Of a DNA stretch of 64,000 nucleotides, positions 62,381-64,000 are shown one piece after another (within the stretch, counting starts at the first letter, position 1; each line of letters begins with the position of its first letter). The notes beneath the pieces were generated by a model. It made no database searches. It saw only the letters and a program-made list of their open reading frames with translations, and had not been told where the DNA came from. The position numbers were made by a program, and so were the translations under genes. The DNA is from Flavobacterium sp. Lineage in GTDB: Bacteria; Bacteroidota; Bacteroidia; Flavobacteriales; Flavobacteriaceae. The stretch covers positions 1,894,001 through 1,958,000 of the forward strand of contig NZ_JBCNKR010000006.1 in the NCBI RefSeq assembly GCF_039595935.1. The letters are read 5' to 3'.

Positions 62381-63640
62381 TTAATCATTAAGTCCTTTTC
62401 TTCTTCTTCTTTTCTTTTTTCTTTTGAATTCCTTTGAAACGTAAGCAGCAGCTGAATCAGATTGCAGCAGGGAATCAAATATCTTTTGCAGTTCGTTTCC
62501 GCTGATAAAAGATGAATGCTGCGATGTATTCACAATCTCTTTATGATCGATATCTCCAACAGCTTTTCGGTTAGTATTGGATATTTTCAGACCGCACCGT
62601 TCTTCAATTTCTGATGCAGCATACGGCTTACCCAAAATACTCCCGTTAAAAACGCATTTTGTTATGTGGTCCACATAAGTTAAACCATAAAGAATTCCCT
62701 GTTCATTTCTTCTCTCTGCAATCTTAATCCCGTCCTTTATAAGAATTCTGTCTAGATTGGAAACCGTCTTTATTTTGTTCCGAATGAATGCCATATCAAC
62801 TGCATTTTTAATTCTTTTCAAATGGGGATTTCGGGCTGTTTTATTTGCAATAAATTTTAACTCCAAATATTTTAAAGTGGGCTTAAGATAAAAACTGCTT
62901 GCTTTTATAGGAACGCCGACCGGCTGTTTTTTATCATTGAGAATCTGGTATGCTAGTCCTCTATGGTGAAACATTCTTGAATCTTTCGCTCCCTGCATTG
63001 CGGTGATATTGTATAGGTTTAGAACAGCATTTAGTTCTCCCACGGTGGTATACCTATAATTTGGAATAACAGCGTTCAGAACATTGGCAATTGCTTTTTT
63101 AGTTTCAGATTCCCCATATTGAACAACAATACTTTTTACAGGTTTTATATTGATTTTTTCCTTCTTACTACTCTGGGCGGCAACTAAACCAAATGCCTTT
63201 TCAATATCCCTTCGTGCTGTTTCAGACTGGTTTTTCCCTATGTTATTCATGTCAATTCTTTTCCCGTCCGATTTCACTTTTATAGAAACAATGTGGATAT
63301 GCGGATGTCCCGCATCATGGTGCTGGTACACCAGATAAGGCTGCAACCCGAACCCTATTTTGTCCATATAAACGTGGGCAATTTCCATGAGTTTTTCTTT
63401 CGGCAGATTACTTTCAGAGGAATCAAAATTCAGTGAGATATGCACGCTTCCCCGTTTCACATTGGAATTTAATTCGAGCATTTTTAAAAGCAGTTTCAAC
63501 CTGAGATCTCTGTGAAGTCCAGAGGCTTCAACAGGATAATTTCCGTCGCCGATAAGCTCAGCTTTTTCTGCTTCGATCTTATTTTCATTGTAGTTAAAAA
63601 TACTTCTGACTGATGATCCCGTATTTATGACTGCAACCAT
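62381..63640 (-). CDS. mobB: Relaxase / mobilisation nuclease (MobB)
   Basis: 419 residues. The metal-binding histidines of the relaxase active site are in YQHHDAGHPHIHIVSIKV (His112, His114, His116). The early MVAVINTGSSVRSIFNYNENK is also typical of Bacteroidota MobB relaxases. The C-terminus is strongly basic (KEFKRKKKRRRRKG), suited to DNA binding. It nicks one strand at the origin of transfer and stays attached to lead DNA into the recipient. Its start overlaps the end of mobA by 16 bases; mobC follows. Confidence 0.92.
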   Translation of the reverse strand: MVAVINTGSSVRSIFNYNENKIEAEKAELIGDGNYPVEASGLHRDLRLKLLLKMLELNSNVKRGSVHISLNFDSSESNLPKEKLMEIAHVYMDKIGFGLQPYLVYQHHDAGHPHIHIVSIKVKSDGKRIDMNNIGKNQSETARRDIEKAFGLVAAQSSKKEKINIKPVKSIVVQYGESETKKAIANVLNAVIPNYRYTTVGELNAVLNLYNITAMQGAKDSRMFHHRGLAYQILNDKKQPVGVPIKASSFYLKPTLKYLELKFIANKTARNPHLKRIKNAVDMAFIRNKIKTVSNLDRILIKDGIKIAERRNEQGILYGLTYVDHITKCVFNGSILGKPYAASEIEERCGLKISNTNRKAVGDIDHKEIVNTSQHSSFISGNELQKIFDSLLQSDSAAAYVSKEFKRKKKRRRRKGLND

Positions 63641-64000
63641 TTTTCAGCAAGATTTTGGATTGTATTTTTAATTGCATCAATAGAGTTGAACAGCATTTTT
63701 TTATCTGTTTCGAAACTCAGTATCCACACTTTGAATTCAGAAATGTGTGAAAGTGTGTGCAGTTTTTTTACAGCCTGGTTAAAATTATTTCCAATGGGAT
63801 TAAGCTCTGTTCTGAGCCGTATCAATTCTGCCATCAGCTCATCAATAGATGCATTTCTAGATTTCAAAACAATAGGTTTTCTCAGCAGATTTTTACGTGC
63901 AAAATCACTTATTTTCGGGCAGACCGAGTCTGCAAAATATTGCTGTAAAACTTCGTATTCCTTTTCGCTGAGCCTAAGATGAAGCCACCTTGTCCTGTTT
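63625..64000 (-). CDS. mobA: Mobilisation accessory protein (MobA), partial at right edge
   Basis: The frame is open from the right edge to the stop at 63625, giving about 125 residues without a start. The visible N-terminal part (RTRWLHLRLSEKEYEVLQQY...) has the ribbon-helix-helix look of relaxosome DNA-binding proteins, followed by RKNLLRKPIV and a helical tail (NPIGNNFNQAVKKLH). That NPIGNNFNQ stretch is common in MobA/MobC-type accessory proteins. A TTG at 63867 should not be taken as the start, since conserved sequence continues upstream. It helps the relaxase recognise the transfer origin. Confidence 0.85.
   Translation of the reverse strand, partial: NRTRWLHLRLSEKEYEVLQQYFADSVCPKISDFARKNLLRKPIVLKSRNASIDELMAELIRLRTELNPIGNNFNQAVKKLHTLSHISEFKVWILSFETDKKMLFNSIDAIKNTIQNLAEKWLQS

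Noticed and set aside
46205..64000. Integrase gene or clear ICE end within the window
   Set aside because: None of the proteins shows tyrosine or serine recombinase motifs, and no direct repeat beside a tRNA was found; the ends must lie outside or at sites I cannot prove.
1..64000. CRISPR arrays, rRNA or tRNA genes, complete insertion sequences
   Set aside because: No regularly spaced repeats, no rRNA-like or tRNA-like stretches, and no transposase motifs were seen on either strand.

Overview
The window reads as a Flavobacterium-like member of the Bacteroidota. The evidence is AT-rich DNA, TTG/TAnnTTTG-type promoters, weak Shine-Dalgarno signals, many lipoproteins with short signal peptides, LytS/LytTR two-component pairs, and MobA/MobB/MobC and PcfJ/PcfK proteins typical of Bacteroidota integrative conjugative elements (ICEs). 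Base composition, judged by eye, is mosaic: about 1-15 kb is AT-rich, 16-34.6 kb is less so, 35.3-45.7 kb is very AT-rich, and 46-64 kb is the most GC-rich.

1-12 kb: a phage-tail-like and secreted-toxin locus. Two paralogous modular tail-fibre-like proteins (one running off the left edge) are read leftwards with small companion genes. Facing right is a roughly 1,300-residue peptidoglycan hydrolase with Ig-like repeats, a lysozyme/transglycosylase-like domain and a C-terminal M23 peptidase. It is interrupted by a one-base frameshift in an A-run. Three lipoprotein genes follow, separated by near-identical terminator/promoter linkers, and look like immunity proteins for a periplasm-acting effector. 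12.4-15.4 kb: a metabolic cluster of two alpha/beta hydrolases, an isochorismatase-like hydrolase and a small unclassified protein.

16-34.6 kb: a secreted hydrolase and a LytS/LytTR pair, followed by a decayed stretch at 19.4-21.6 kb (an NTF2-like fragment, a truncated aldo/keto reductase, and a dead outer-membrane protein gene). Then come envelope proteins including an OMPLA-type phospholipase, an RND efflux operon (permease, adaptor, TolC-like channel) and a second LytS/LytTR pair divergent from it. Paired direct repeats at matching distances from two promoters look like LytTR operators.

35-45.8 kb: an accessory, probably defence, island. It holds a GNAT-type toxin/antitoxin pair, an ApeA-like HEPN protein with a partner, a rightward run of four uncharacterised genes of which three carry R-x4-5-H HEPN-like motifs and one ends in a zinc ribbon, and a two-gene type I CBASS (cGAS-like nucleotidyltransferase plus patatin phospholipase). 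Copies of an intergenic repeat of about 130 bp lie at 15.4, 35.1 and (weaker) 45.7 kb, at the compositional boundaries.

45.9-64 kb: the ICE backbone, mostly on the minus strand. It carries PcfJ, PcfK, SSB, LigD, DUF3606, an SOS-response YedK-type protein, a DnaE-type polymerase with a Y-family polymerase, a single-domain response regulator, and MobC (coupling protein), MobB (relaxase) and MobA (cut by the right edge). No integrase or tra genes are in the window, so the ends of the element are not defined here.
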